Shown here: positions 17,449 through 26,484 of the stretch, piece after piece
Layout: the number at the start of each line of letters is the position of its first letter
Position numbering within the stretch: position 1 is the first letter of the stretch
Program-made: the position numbers and the translations under genes
Notes under the pieces: model-generated
The model's database searches: none
What the model was told of the DNA's origin: nothing
The model's input: the letters and a program-made list of their open reading frames with translations, nothing else
From: Martelella endophytica
Lineage (GTDB): Bacteria; Pseudomonadota; Alphaproteobacteria; Rhizobiales; Rhizobiaceae
NCBI RefSeq assembly: GCF_000960975.1
Contig: NZ_CP010803.1
Coordinates: 2,135,944 to 2,199,943 of the forward strand
Length of the DNA stretch: 64,000 bases
Direction of reading: 5' to 3'

Positions 17449-18366
17449 TCATTTCTTTGATCCCAGGCGGTTGCCTGATGCTCGGGCGGTGTTCTGCTCG
17501 CGCCAGCGGGTTGGCGGCAAGCCGGTTGACTGGCTGAACTGGTTCGAGAAGTGGAAGGTCGAACTAAAGCCGAGATGGGCGGCGATCTCCTTGATCGACC
17601 GGTCGGAGCTGCGCAGAAGTTCGCAGGCACGACGGATTCTCACCTCGCTTTGATATTGCTTCAGCGACATGCCTGTCTTTTCACGGAAAACACGCCTGAG
17701 CGTCGAGTAGCTGACCCCGAGTTCGGCCGCGAGATCGCGAATGCCGCCGTCGTGCCGCTGGCTTTCGATGAGGATGCGCTGCGCCCGATCGACGAGCCGG
17801 CGGTGGCCCATCTCTTCCGGCTGGCGTGACTGGCCGAACGCCGCCAGAAGCTGCAGGCCAAGCCCCGAGATCAGCGGCTGGTTGGCAAGCTTGTCCTGGC
17901 GCACCAGCGCGTGGATCTGCTCGAACAGGCGCAAGGCGGTATCGCCGCCGCGCCAGATCGGCTTTTCAAGCGCAAACAGGCCTTCTGCCATCACCCGGTC
18001 GAAGGCGGCGCCGCGACACTCGATCCAGTGCTCGGTCCAGCCGATAGCGGGATCGGGCAGGAAACGGTGCCAGATTCCGGGAAAGAGCAGCATCACGTCG
18101 CCGGCCTCGACCGAATGGACGGTACCAGGGTCGGGCATCGCTTCCAGCTTTCCCCGCCCGCTGCTGATCAGGGCAAACTGGTGGGCCTGCAGCGTTCGGC
18201 CCTTCTCCCAGACGAAATGATGGTCGTCGGGATGGCGCACCGGCGGATAGAGCGAGCCGGGCGCAATCTCGGTGTATCCGGCGGAAAGCGCGGTGCAGCC
18301 AATGGCCTCGCAGAGGCTGTTTTCCGGCATATAGGCGAAGTAGTCCCCAGATTCTGGTCTGATCAT
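17449..18366 (-). CDS. AraC-family transcriptional regulator
   Basis: A 305-residue AraC/XylS regulator. Residues about 25-150 form a cupin-like sensor with HHFVWEKGRTLQAHQFALI and AGDVMLLFPGIWHRF. Residues about 190-290 carry two helix-turn-helix units (IRDLAAELGVSYSTLRRVFREKTG and IKEIAAHLGFSSTFHFSNQFSQSTG). It is divergent from the isomerase-transporter operon at 18516 and probably activates it in response to the imported sugar. The 149-bp gap between the two starts contains AT-rich sequence suitable for both promoters. Confidence 0.92.
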   Translation of the reverse strand: MIRPESGDYFAYMPENSLCEAIGCTALSAGYTEIAPGSLYPPVRHPDDHHFVWEKGRTLQAHQFALISSGRGKLEAMPDPGTVHSVEAGDVMLLFPGIWHRFLPDPAIGWTEHWIECRGAAFDRVMAEGLFALEKPIWRGGDTALRLFEQIHALVRQDKLANQPLISGLGLQLLAAFGQSRQPEEMGHRRLVDRAQRILIESQRHDGGIRDLAAELGVSYSTLRRVFREKTGMSLKQYQSEVRIRRACELLRSSDRSIKEIAAHLGFSSTFHFSNQFSQSTGLPPTRWREQNTARASGNRLGSKK

Positions 18367-18515
18367 TTTTTGTATTCAATAGATCATTATTCGAAACAGA
18401 TAGCGCGATGGAGGCGATCATACGGTGTTACAGTGAGTTGATAAAGGTCAGTTTTCGCATGGCGGGGCAAGCCGCCGGCGACGGGCAGGGAGAGCCCGGA
18501 CCGAGGGAGGAAAAC

Positions 18516-19967
18516 ATGGAATATGGCAGCATGGCTGCGCAGAAGGCTCGTCCCTTGCGCGTCGGCCTCTTCGGCATCGGCCTTTCGGCTTACTGGCCCC
18601 AGTTCGAGGGGCTTGAGGCGCGGCTCGTCTCCTATCTCGCCATCGTCGAGAAGAAGCTGGCGCGAGACGGCGTCGAGATCGTCAATCTCGGCCTTGTCGA
18701 TAACCCGGACAAGGCCGTCGAGGCGGGTCATGATCTGCGCAGCGCCGATGTCGATCTGGTCTTTCTGCATGTCACGACCTATGCGCTGTCATCGACGGTT
18801 CTGCCTGCCGTCAGGCGCCCCGGCGTTCCGGTGATCATCCTCAACCTCCAGCCCGCCCGCGCCATCGATTACAAGAGCTTCAACGCCCTTGGCGACCGCC
18901 GAAAGATGACCGGCGAGTGGCTCGCCCACTGTGCAGCCTGCCCGGTGCCCGAGATTGCCAATGTCTTCCGTCGCTCGGGCATCGAGACACATCAGGTGAC
19001 CGGTGTGCTCGAAGACGACGCCCATGTCGATGCGGAGATCGAAAGCTGGATCGAGGCCGCCCGCGTCTCCCACGTCATGGCGCATAACCGGCTCGGGCTG
19101 ATGGGCCACTATTACAGTGGCATGCTCGACATCTATTCCGATCTCACAGCGCAGTGCGCCGCCTTCGGCACGATCGTCGACTTTCTGGAACTCGATGAAC
19201 TCGCAGCCTTGCGCCAGGCCGCAAGCGATGCGGAGGTCGCCGCCGCGCATGCGCGCATCGAGGCCGAATTCGATATCGAGGAAGGGTGCGATCCCGCGGA
19301 GATCGACCGCGCGGCCCGGACGGCTGCCGCACTCTTCAAGCTGGTCGAAAAGCGCCGGCTCGGTTCCATGGCCTATTTCTATGTCTCCGAGCCAGGCCAT
19401 TTGCATGAGGATATCATCGGCTCGATCATTCCGGGCTGCTCGATGCTGACGGCGGTGGGCGTTCCCGTTGCCGGCGAATACGAGGTCAAGAACGCCCAGG
19501 CGATGAAGATCATGGACGCTTTCGGCGCTGGCGGCTCGTTCACCGAACCCTATGCGCTCGACTATGATGATGACGTCGTGCTGATGGGCCATGACGGTCC
19601 CGGCCACACCGCGATCGCCGAGGGCAAGACCAAGCTTCGGCCGCTGAAGGTCTATCACGGCAAGGTCGGCAAGGGCGTTTCGGTGGAAATGTCGGTGCGC
19701 CACGGCCCGGTCACGCTGTTGTCGGTGATCGAGCGCGAGGGGCGGGTCAGCCTGCTCTGTGCGGAGGGGGAGTCGGTCTCGGGGCCCATTCTCGAAATCT
19801 GCAACACCAACAGTCGCTATCGCTTTGCCAACGGCGCGCGCGCCTTCACCGAGGCATGGAATGCCGAGGGGCCGGCCCACCACTGCGCCGTCGGCGTCGG
19901 CCACATCGCCGACAGGCTTGAGAAACTTGCGAAACTCAACGGGTTGGGCTTTTCGCGGGTCGCATGA
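18516..19967 (+). CDS. L-arabinose/L-fucose isomerase-family protein
   Basis: A 483-residue sugar isomerase-like enzyme of the AraA/FucI fold, expected to interconvert an aldose and a ketose with a divalent metal. Candidate metal or catalytic residues are Glu in GEYEVKNAQAMKIMD, Glu in SFTEPYALDY, His in VLMGHDGPGHT and His in GPAHHCAVGVGH near the C-terminus. The start at 18516 has GGGAGG six bases upstream; an earlier ATG at 18408 lies in the promoter region. It leads an RbsBAC-type transport operon, so the imported sugar is probably its substrate. Divergence from true AraA means the sugar may be rare. Confidence 0.85.
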   Translation: MEYGSMAAQKARPLRVGLFGIGLSAYWPQFEGLEARLVSYLAIVEKKLARDGVEIVNLGLVDNPDKAVEAGHDLRSADVDLVFLHVTTYALSSTVLPAVRRPGVPVIILNLQPARAIDYKSFNALGDRRKMTGEWLAHCAACPVPEIANVFRRSGIETHQVTGVLEDDAHVDAEIESWIEAARVSHVMAHNRLGLMGHYYSGMLDIYSDLTAQCAAFGTIVDFLELDELAALRQAASDAEVAAAHARIEAEFDIEEGCDPAEIDRAARTAAALFKLVEKRRLGSMAYFYVSEPGHLHEDIIGSIIPGCSMLTAVGVPVAGEYEVKNAQAMKIMDAFGAGGSFTEPYALDYDDDVVLMGHDGPGHTAIAEGKTKLRPLKVYHGKVGKGVSVEMSVRHGPVTLLSVIEREGRVSLLCAEGESVSGPILEICNTNSRYRFANGARAFTEAWNAEGPAHHCAVGVGHIADRLEKLAKLNGLGFSRVA

Positions 19968-19999
19968 CTTGGTCTCAAACACTCAGGGAGGACATGGAG

Positions 20000-21031
20000 A
20001 TGAGTGAGACATTACTAAGGAGAGTAGCCGGCGGGGCGATCGGCCTCGTTCTGGTCTTCATGGCAGCGGTTTCGCCGGCGCTTTCGCAGGAAAAACCGAC
20101 GCCGCCGGATGCCGTCGCCGAATTCAAGCCCATCGAGCCGGGTATCGGCGAGGGGTTGACCATCGGTTTCACCCAGCTTGCGCTCGGCGTGCCGTTTCCG
20201 GAAGCGTTGCAGCGCGGCATGGAGGATGCTGCCAAGACCGCCGGTTTCAAGCTGATCACCTGCGACAGCAAGCTCAATGCGGCTGATGCGCTCAATTGCG
20301 CCCGTCAGTTCCGCACCCAGAATGTCGACGGTCTGGTGACCTTCCAGGCGGACGTCGCGGCTGCCGCCAATATCTGCGCGGAAGGTCCGCAGGTACCGGT
20401 CATCGCCATCGATATCGAGCAGCAGCCCTGCCAGACAGCCTTTGTCGGTGCCGCCAACGAATATGCGGGCGTTATTGTCGGCAACGAACTCGGCCGCTAT
20501 TTCAAGGAGAATTTCGACTGCCAGCATGATGCCTGGGTGTCGCTGGAATCGCTCGCCGTCGGCGTCGTCAACGATCTCAGGATGGACGGCATGCGCAAGG
20601 GCTTCGAGGCTGTCTGCGGCCCGGTCAACAACGAGCGCGTCATCGATACCGGCGCCGGCGGCCAGGCCGATACGGCCCAGCGGCAGATGATGGATACGCT
20701 GACGGCGCTTCCGGGTGCCAAGAAAGTCATTGTCGTCGGCATCAACGAGGACGTCATCACGGGTGCGCTGGCGGCTGCCCGCAGCCAGGGGCGTTCGGAC
20801 GACCTCTATCTCGGCGTCCAGAATTTCGACCCCGGCAATTGCCAGATCTGGACCGCGCCGCATTTCATCGCGACGGCGGCCTATTTTCCGGAGAAATATG
20901 CCGAGCTGATCGTGCCGAACCTGATTGCGGCGATCCATGGCGAGGCCATTCCGAAGGAAATCCTGGTGCCACATGAAGTGCTTACCCCGGAAAACATCCA
21001 GGACTTCTATCCGGAAACGAGCTGCAAATGA
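20000..21031 (+). CDS. Periplasmic sugar-binding protein, RbsB-like
   Basis: A 343-residue substrate-binding protein of the type I (ribose/galactose) fold. A Sec signal covers about the first 27 residues, ending near ALSQEK. The mature protein has IGFTQLALGVPFPEAL and repeated alternating lobe motifs, including ITCDSKLNAADALNCARQF. Two Cys pairs are present, unusual for the family and compatible with disulfides. The start at 20000 is eight bases after GGGAGG; the ATG at 19994 is too close to it. It is followed by an overlapping ATPase gene. Confidence 0.9.
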   Translation: MSETLLRRVAGGAIGLVLVFMAAVSPALSQEKPTPPDAVAEFKPIEPGIGEGLTIGFTQLALGVPFPEALQRGMEDAAKTAGFKLITCDSKLNAADALNCARQFRTQNVDGLVTFQADVAAAANICAEGPQVPVIAIDIEQQPCQTAFVGAANEYAGVIVGNELGRYFKENFDCQHDAWVSLESLAVGVVNDLRMDGMRKGFEAVCGPVNNERVIDTGAGGQADTAQRQMMDTLTALPGAKKVIVVGINEDVITGALAAARSQGRSDDLYLGVQNFDPGNCQIWTAPHFIATAAYFPEKYAELIVPNLIAAIHGEAIPKEILVPHEVLTPENIQDFYPETSCK

Positions 21032-22563
21032 GCATGATGCCGCAAATGCCGGAAAAGCGCGCTGAGACGCCGTTTCTCTCGGTTCGCGGCATCACCAAGT
21101 CCTTCGGCCCGATCGAGGTCCTCCATAGCGTCGACCTCGATCTGGCCGCAGGCACGGTGACCGCGCTGCTCGGTGAAAACGGCGCCGGGAAATCGACCTT
21201 CGTGCGCATCGTTGCCGGCGACCACACGCATGACGGCGGCCGAATCGAGATCGACGGACGCGAGATGGCGATCCGTTCCGTGACACAGGCGCGTGATGCG
21301 GGCATCCGGCTCATTGCCCAGGAGCTCGCCGATGCGCCGACGCTGACGGTGGCGGAAAACATTTCGCTCGGCGAACTGCCGGCGCGTTTCGGCCTGGTGC
21401 GGCGCGCGGAAATGCGCCGACGTGCCGAACGGGCGCTCGCCGATCTCGGTGCCGATATTCCGCTCGACGCCAGGGTCTCCAGCCTTCGCCTCGGCGAGCG
21501 TCAGATCATCGAGATCGCGCGTGCCTCTGTCGGTGCCGCGCGCTGCATGATCTTCGATGAGCCGACGGCTGCCCTCTCGGATGCCGAAACGCGGCGCCTG
21601 TTCGAGCTCATCGCCCGCATGAAGGCCAGGGGCACCGCTATTCTTTACATTACCCATAGGCTGGACGAGGTTTTCGAGATCGCGGACCGGGTCTGCGTGC
21701 TGCGCGACGGCCGGGTTTCGCTCAATGCCGATCCGGCGAGCGTCAGCCAGCCGGATGTCGTTACCGCCATGGTCGGCCATGCGGTGGAAAGCAATCGCGA
21801 TGCCTACAGTTTCGCCGGAACGGCGGCAAAGCCGATGCTCGTCGCCAAAGGGGTGTCGGGCCATGGCTTCAGCAATGTCGATCTCGCGGTCGCCGCTGGC
21901 GAGATCGTCGGGCTTTACGGCAAGATCGGCTCCGGCGTACCGGAATTTGCGGCGACCCTTTTTGGTGCCGAGCAGCGTGATGGCGGCAGCGTGGAGGTGG
22001 CCGGCAAGCCGGTGGACTTCCGTCATCCTGCCGATGCGATTGCGGCGGGTCTCGGCTTTCTGCCGGCCGAGCGCAAGAGCGAGGGGTTGCTCGGGCCTCG
22101 CAGCGCCGCGGAAAACCTCGCCGCGCCGAGCTGGAGCCGGCTTTCGCGGATCGGCTCCATTTTCCGCAGCGACGAGACCGCCGCCTTTTCCCGATGGCAT
22201 GCGCCGCTGAAGATCCGCTCGAGCGGTGATGGCGGCGAGACGATTACCAAGCTCTCCGGCGGTAACCAGCAGAAGGTGCTGCTCGGGCGCTGGCTGGAAA
22301 GCGGCGCGAAACTGCTGCTGCTCGTCGAGCCGACGCGTGGCGTCGATGTCGGCGCGCGCGAGGAAATCTATCACTTGCTGCGCGAACTGGCGCGTTCGGG
22401 GCACGGCATCCTGATCGCGAGTTCGGACTATGAGGACATTACCCAGGTCGCTACCCGCGCGCTTGTCATGGTGCGCGGCCGGATCGTTCGCGCATTGCCA
22501 CAGGAGGAGATCGACGTGGCCAGACTGACGGAAGTCGCCGGAGGAGGAAGCAATGACCGATAA
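21028..22563 (+). CDS. Sugar ABC transporter ATPase with two domains, RbsA-like
   Basis: A 511-residue double ATPase. The N-terminal domain has Walker A GENGAGKST, a degenerate signature LRLGERQIIEIAR and Walker B MIFDEPTAAL. The C-terminal domain has a degenerate Walker A (LYGKIGSGVPEF) and the LSGGNQQKVLLGRWL signature. This asymmetry is normal for RbsA/MglA. ATGA overlap with the binding-protein gene; the following permease start lies inside its 3' end. Confidence 0.95.
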   Translation: MSMMPQMPEKRAETPFLSVRGITKSFGPIEVLHSVDLDLAAGTVTALLGENGAGKSTFVRIVAGDHTHDGGRIEIDGREMAIRSVTQARDAGIRLIAQELADAPTLTVAENISLGELPARFGLVRRAEMRRRAERALADLGADIPLDARVSSLRLGERQIIEIARASVGAARCMIFDEPTAALSDAETRRLFELIARMKARGTAILYITHRLDEVFEIADRVCVLRDGRVSLNADPASVSQPDVVTAMVGHAVESNRDAYSFAGTAAKPMLVAKGVSGHGFSNVDLAVAAGEIVGLYGKIGSGVPEFAATLFGAEQRDGGSVEVAGKPVDFRHPADAIAAGLGFLPAERKSEGLLGPRSAAENLAAPSWSRLSRIGSIFRSDETAAFSRWHAPLKIRSSGDGGETITKLSGGNQQKVLLGRWLESGAKLLLLVEPTRGVDVGAREEIYHLLRELARSGHGILIASSDYEDITQVATRALVMVRGRIVRALPQEEIDVARLTEVAGGGSNDR

Positions 22564-23524
22564 GACCGTGGCGGCTGCGGCCGATACCCGAAGAAGAGCC
22601 ACGCCGCGCGTGCCGGAATCGGCGGCGCTGCTGCTCTTCCTGCTGCTGGAGATCGTGTTTTTCACCTTCAACTCACCCTATTTCCTGACCTGGCCGAACT
22701 GGGTGAACATTTTCACCGCGATGTCGATCACCGGGATCCTGGCGGCGGGCGGCACGATCCTGCTGATCGGCGGGCAGTTCGATCTTTCCGTCGGCTCCGG
22801 CATGGCCTTCGTGGCATTGATGTTTGCTCTGGCAGCGCAGGCCTTCGGCATCGTTCCGGCGGTCTTCGTGGCATTTCTGACAGGTCTCGGCATCGGCTGC
22901 CTCAATGGCTTCCTCGTCACCGTCGTCGGCGTCAACGCGCTGATCACCACGCTCGGAACGCTGGCGATCTTCCGCGGGCTGACGCTGTCGATCGGCGGCG
23001 CGTCCTCGGTGCGGGTCAATGGTTTCGATTGGGCGATCATGCGGCCGCTGTTCGACATTCCGCTGTCGGCCCTGCTGTTTGTGATCATCGCCATTGTCGT
23101 CGGCTGCCTGCTGGCCTTCAGCGTGTTCGGCCGCACCATCTATGCGATCGGCGCGAATGACACCGCCGCCCGGCTCGTTGGCATCCGCACCCGGATAACC
23201 CTGTTCGTCGCCTTTCTCGGCTCCGGTCTCTGCATGGCCCTGACCGGTCTGGTCAGCGCCTCGCAGCTCGGTTCGACCTCCGGCACCACGGGCATGGGGC
23301 TCGAGCTTGCGGTGGTCACCGCGATCATCCTCGGCGGCACCACGCTGAAAGGCGGTGTCGGCTCGATGTTCGGCACGGTGATCGGACTTCTGATCGTCGG
23401 CGTGCTCAACAACGGCATGACGCTGATGAACATCAACTCGACCTGGCAGCAGGTGGCCGCCGGCGCGCTTCTGATCCTGGCGGTGTCCTTCGATCAGCTG
23501 CGCCAGCGTTTCCTTGGCCGGTAA
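22553..23524 (+). CDS. Sugar ABC transporter permease, RbsC-like
   Basis: A 323-residue permease with about eight to ten hydrophobic segments, LIGGQFDLSVGSGMAF early on and VTAIILGGTTLKGGVGSMFGTVIG near the C-terminus, both typical of RbsC/MglC. GGAGGAGG precedes the start, which overlaps the ATPase gene by 11 bases. A single permease gene is enough for this transporter class because it works as a homodimer. Confidence 0.95.
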   Translation: MTDKTVAAAADTRRRATPRVPESAALLLFLLLEIVFFTFNSPYFLTWPNWVNIFTAMSITGILAAGGTILLIGGQFDLSVGSGMAFVALMFALAAQAFGIVPAVFVAFLTGLGIGCLNGFLVTVVGVNALITTLGTLAIFRGLTLSIGGASSVRVNGFDWAIMRPLFDIPLSALLFVIIAIVVGCLLAFSVFGRTIYAIGANDTAARLVGIRTRITLFVAFLGSGLCMALTGLVSASQLGSTSGTTGMGLELAVVTAIILGGTTLKGGVGSMFGTVIGLLIVGVLNNGMTLMNINSTWQQVAAGALLILAVSFDQLRQRFLGR

Positions 23525-23534
23525 GGGCAGGGCG

Positions 23535-25229
23535 ATGAAGCAGTTTACGATCCGTGACGGCGTTCCGGTGGTCATGCGCGATGGCGTCACCCTTTTTGGC
23601 GATCTCTGGCTGCCGGAAGGTGAGGGGCCGTTTCCGGTCCTTCTGCAGCGAACGCCCTATCGGCGGGAGGATATTCACGGCGCGCAATACATCTCCGCGC
23701 TGGAATTCCAGTCCGCACTTCGCCGCGGCATGGCGGTGATGGTCCAGGACACGCGGGGGCGGTTCGCCTCGGAAGGCGAATTCGTGCCCTTCGCCTTCGA
23801 GGGGCGCGACGGCGTCGACACGATCGCCTGGCTTCGCCGCCAGGATTTCTGCAACGGTCAGGTGGGCATGTTCGGCGCCTCCTATGTCGGTGCGACGCAG
23901 GTGCTGGCGGCGGCGGAAAACCCGCCGGGCCTCGAGGCGATCGCGCCGCAGCTCACGACGGCACGGCATGGCGAAAGCTGGACCTGGCGCGGCGGCGCCA
24001 CCGAGCTCGGCTTTCTGATGCTGTGGATCATCGAGGCGTTGGCGCCTCCCGATCTCGAACGTCGTCTGGCCAGCCTTCCGGCGGAGCAGGCGGGAAGGTT
24101 GACCGCCCTTATGCATGCGCTTCAGCGCGACCCGCAGGCAGGCTTTGCCCGCCTGCCGCTCCTCGATGCAGATCTTGCGGCGCTTGCGCCCTATGCCACG
24201 CAGTGGTTCGATGAAAGACGGGCGCAAGCGGCGTCCGGCGACCGCGAGCACCTCGATGCCATTGCAAAATGCCGGCCAGCCATGCTGGTCACCGCCGGCT
24301 GGAACGATCTCTTTCTGGAAGGCTCACTGGAGCTCTTCCGCACCGCGCGCGGGCGACATGATGATCCGGCGGCGGTAAGAGACAGGCTGCTCATCGGCCC
24401 CTGGTCGCACGGCAATCCGAAGGACTGGCAGGGTGCCTTCTGGCACGGGCCGGAGGCTTCGACGGCAGGCCTGTCCGACGTCCAGCTCGATTTCTTCGAG
24501 GCGGTGTTTTCCGGCGGGGTGCCTTCCGGCCCGATGGTGCGCTATTTCCGCACCGGTTCAAACAGCTGGCATGACGCTTCCGACTGGCCCGTGCCGGCAA
24601 CGGGGGAACGCTGCCTATATCTCGATGGCGACAGCCTGTCGGAGGCGGTACCGGCGTTGGATTTCGAGCGGCGGTGGATATCGGATCCGTCAAACCCGGT
24701 CCCGACATCCGGTGGCGCCACGTTCCTGCCGGGGCTGTTGCTCGGCCGCAATTCCGGCCCGATGCCGCAGGATGCCGTCGAGGCGCGATCTGATGTCGTG
24801 ACCTTCACCTCCGCGCCGCTCGATACGGATCTCGATGTCACCGGCAGTGTCGAGGCACGGCTGTTCGTCACCTCCGATGCCGCAACCGCGGACTGGACGG
24901 CCCGACTTTGCGAAGTGACGCCGGACGGGCGAAGCTCCGGTATTGTCGACGGCATCTTGCGGTGGAAAAAGCCTCATGGCGAGGACGGTCCGTTCGAGGT
25001 GACCGTCACCCTCGGTCATATCAGCCATCTCTTCGCCAAAAGTTCTCGCCTGCGCCTTCAGGTGGCCTCGTCGAACTTTCCGCGTTTCGATCGCAACCCG
25101 CAGTCAGGCACTGCGCCGGAAAGGGCGACCGCAGCGGATTTTCGAAGCGCCCGTCACACGGTCCTCGGCGGACCGGTAATGCCGAGTTGCCTGAGACTGC
25201 CCGTGACCACCGGTTTCGGTCTTGGATGA
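23535..25229 (+). CDS. CocE/NonD-type alpha/beta hydrolase (S15 X-Pro dipeptidyl-peptidase family)
   Basis: A 564-residue serine hydrolase. The opening MRDGVTLFGDLWLP is the usual start of CocE proteins. The nucleophile elbow is G-x-SYVG in MFGASYVGATQ. A helical cap follows, and from about residue 330 a jelly-roll domain (GSVEARLFVTSDAATADWTARLCEVTPDG) typical of the C-terminal PepX domain. It acts on esters or amides and has no signal peptide. The start at 23535 is ten bases after the permease stop; a TTG at 23514 would overlap the permease. In this operon it may remove an acyl group from an imported sugar. Confidence 0.85.
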   Translation: MKQFTIRDGVPVVMRDGVTLFGDLWLPEGEGPFPVLLQRTPYRREDIHGAQYISALEFQSALRRGMAVMVQDTRGRFASEGEFVPFAFEGRDGVDTIAWLRRQDFCNGQVGMFGASYVGATQVLAAAENPPGLEAIAPQLTTARHGESWTWRGGATELGFLMLWIIEALAPPDLERRLASLPAEQAGRLTALMHALQRDPQAGFARLPLLDADLAALAPYATQWFDERRAQAASGDREHLDAIAKCRPAMLVTAGWNDLFLEGSLELFRTARGRHDDPAAVRDRLLIGPWSHGNPKDWQGAFWHGPEASTAGLSDVQLDFFEAVFSGGVPSGPMVRYFRTGSNSWHDASDWPVPATGERCLYLDGDSLSEAVPALDFERRWISDPSNPVPTSGGATFLPGLLLGRNSGPMPQDAVEARSDVVTFTSAPLDTDLDVTGSVEARLFVTSDAATADWTARLCEVTPDGRSSGIVDGILRWKKPHGEDGPFEVTVTLGHISHLFAKSSRLRLQVASSNFPRFDRNPQSGTAPERATAADFRSARHTVLGGPVMPSCLRLPVTTGFGLG

Positions 25230-25300
25230 CAGCCAACTTTTTGTGCGCTGCCAGTTCGCTTCCGTCTCCTCAAGTCTCCATCGAATATGATGGAGGGGAC

Positions 25301-26293
25301 TCAGCCTGCAGATGCGAGCGTATTCGGAGCCGGGCCTGATGAACCCCGTTCGATGATCTGGCAGGGGACGTGGAGGCGCATCGGGCATGAGGGGAAATCG
25401 GGGTTACTGATGCGCTGATCGAGCATCCAGGCGGCCATTCGGCCGATATTGATCCCCGGAACCCGGACTGTCGTCATCGCTGGCGATATCTGCTGTGCCG
25501 CGGAGAAGTCGCCGAACCCGATGACGGAGCAATCGTCCGGTATCTTGTGGCCGCGCCTCAACAGCTCCGAAATAACCGTCAGGGCCAGGCCGTCATGGGC
25601 GCAAAAGTAGGCTGTTACGCCTGCATTCTGTTTCTCCAGCCTGTCGATAGCCTCGGGAAGTTCGCTGCCATTGTCGAGGACAAGGTCATGCAGGGTCACA
25701 TCGCCGCGCGGCTCGCAAACTTCCCGCAATCCATAGAGGCGTTCCATTCGGCCGCGAAAGCGCGGATCCCCATGAACATAGACAATGTTGCGGTGGCCCT
25801 TTGCGAGCAGAAAATGCGCCACCGCCGAGCCGGCTTCATGGTCGGTGCCGCCGACCTGGTCAACCTGTTCCAGCGGCTGAAGCCAACCGCTCCTCACCAC
25901 CGGCTTGCCCAGGGCATAGGCGCGCCGCATGCCCTCCTCGCTTTGCGCCCCCACGATCAACAGCCCGTCGCATTCTTCTGCGAGCGCCTCGATCTCGCGC
26001 GCCTGCCGTGTCGCGCGCATGCGAAGTCCGAAGCCGAGCCTCTGGGCATCGCTCTGTATGCCGTTCTGGATCTGCATGTGCAGTTCGCTGTTGGCGTAGT
26101 CGCTGTCATCGAAAACAACACCCAGAAGCCGCGCCGCCTGCCGCGGCTTGCGGTAGCCGAGCCGTTCGGCGGTGTCATTGACCCTTTTGCGGGTCGCTTC
26201 GCTCACCCCGCTCTTGCCGGATAGGGCGCGAGAAACCGCATACTTCGAAAGCCCGACTTCATCGGCGATGTTCTGAACTGTTATGCGCGCCAA
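25301..26293 (-). CDS. LacI-family transcriptional regulator
   Basis: A 330-residue LacI/GalR repressor. Residues 1-50 carry the helix-turn-helix (TVQNIADEVGLSKYAVSRALSG) and the hinge helix (GVSEATRKRVNDTAERLGY). The remainder is a periplasmic-binding-protein-like sensor, with CSVIGFGDFSAAQQISPAMTTV near the end. It is divergent from the oligosaccharide-type transport operon starting at 26485 and is its likely regulator. Confidence 0.93.
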   Translation of the reverse strand: MARITVQNIADEVGLSKYAVSRALSGKSGVSEATRKRVNDTAERLGYRKPRQAARLLGVVFDDSDYANSELHMQIQNGIQSDAQRLGFGLRMRATRQAREIEALAEECDGLLIVGAQSEEGMRRAYALGKPVVRSGWLQPLEQVDQVGGTDHEAGSAVAHFLLAKGHRNIVYVHGDPRFRGRMERLYGLREVCEPRGDVTLHDLVLDNGSELPEAIDRLEKQNAGVTAYFCAHDGLALTVISELLRRGHKIPDDCSVIGFGDFSAAQQISPAMTTVRVPGINIGRMAAWMLDQRISNPDFPSCPMRLHVPCQIIERGSSGPAPNTLASAG

Positions 26294-26435
26294 GCTCGTC
26301 TCCGATGCGATCTGTTAGTGGCCAGAAGTTCTTATCTGCTGCGCGAAATCGCAGAATCATACGCAATGCGCAATATGACTTTCGTAAAATTTAACATAAC
26401 GCTTTACATAACAAAATAATTTTATCAACCTTACT

Positions 26436-26454
26436 GTTATTCGAATTGGATAAC
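26436..26454. promoter_or_regulatory. Candidate LacI operator upstream of the transport operon
   Basis: GTTAT (26436-26440) and ATAAC (26450-26454) flank a 9-base centre with a TCGAATTGG core, giving a 19-bp imperfect palindrome 30 bp before the binding-protein start. The surrounding 26380-26454 stretch is very AT-rich with several AACATAAC-like words. The assignment to the LacI protein is inferred from position. Confidence 0.4.
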
Positions 26455-26484
26455 AAAATTCAGTCGAATGAGGAGGAGGAAAAC

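Noticed and set aside
21007..22671. 554-codon minus-strand frame opposite the RbsA-like gene
   Set aside because: Antisense shadow without ribosome site or domain; the plus strand carries both ATPase domains.
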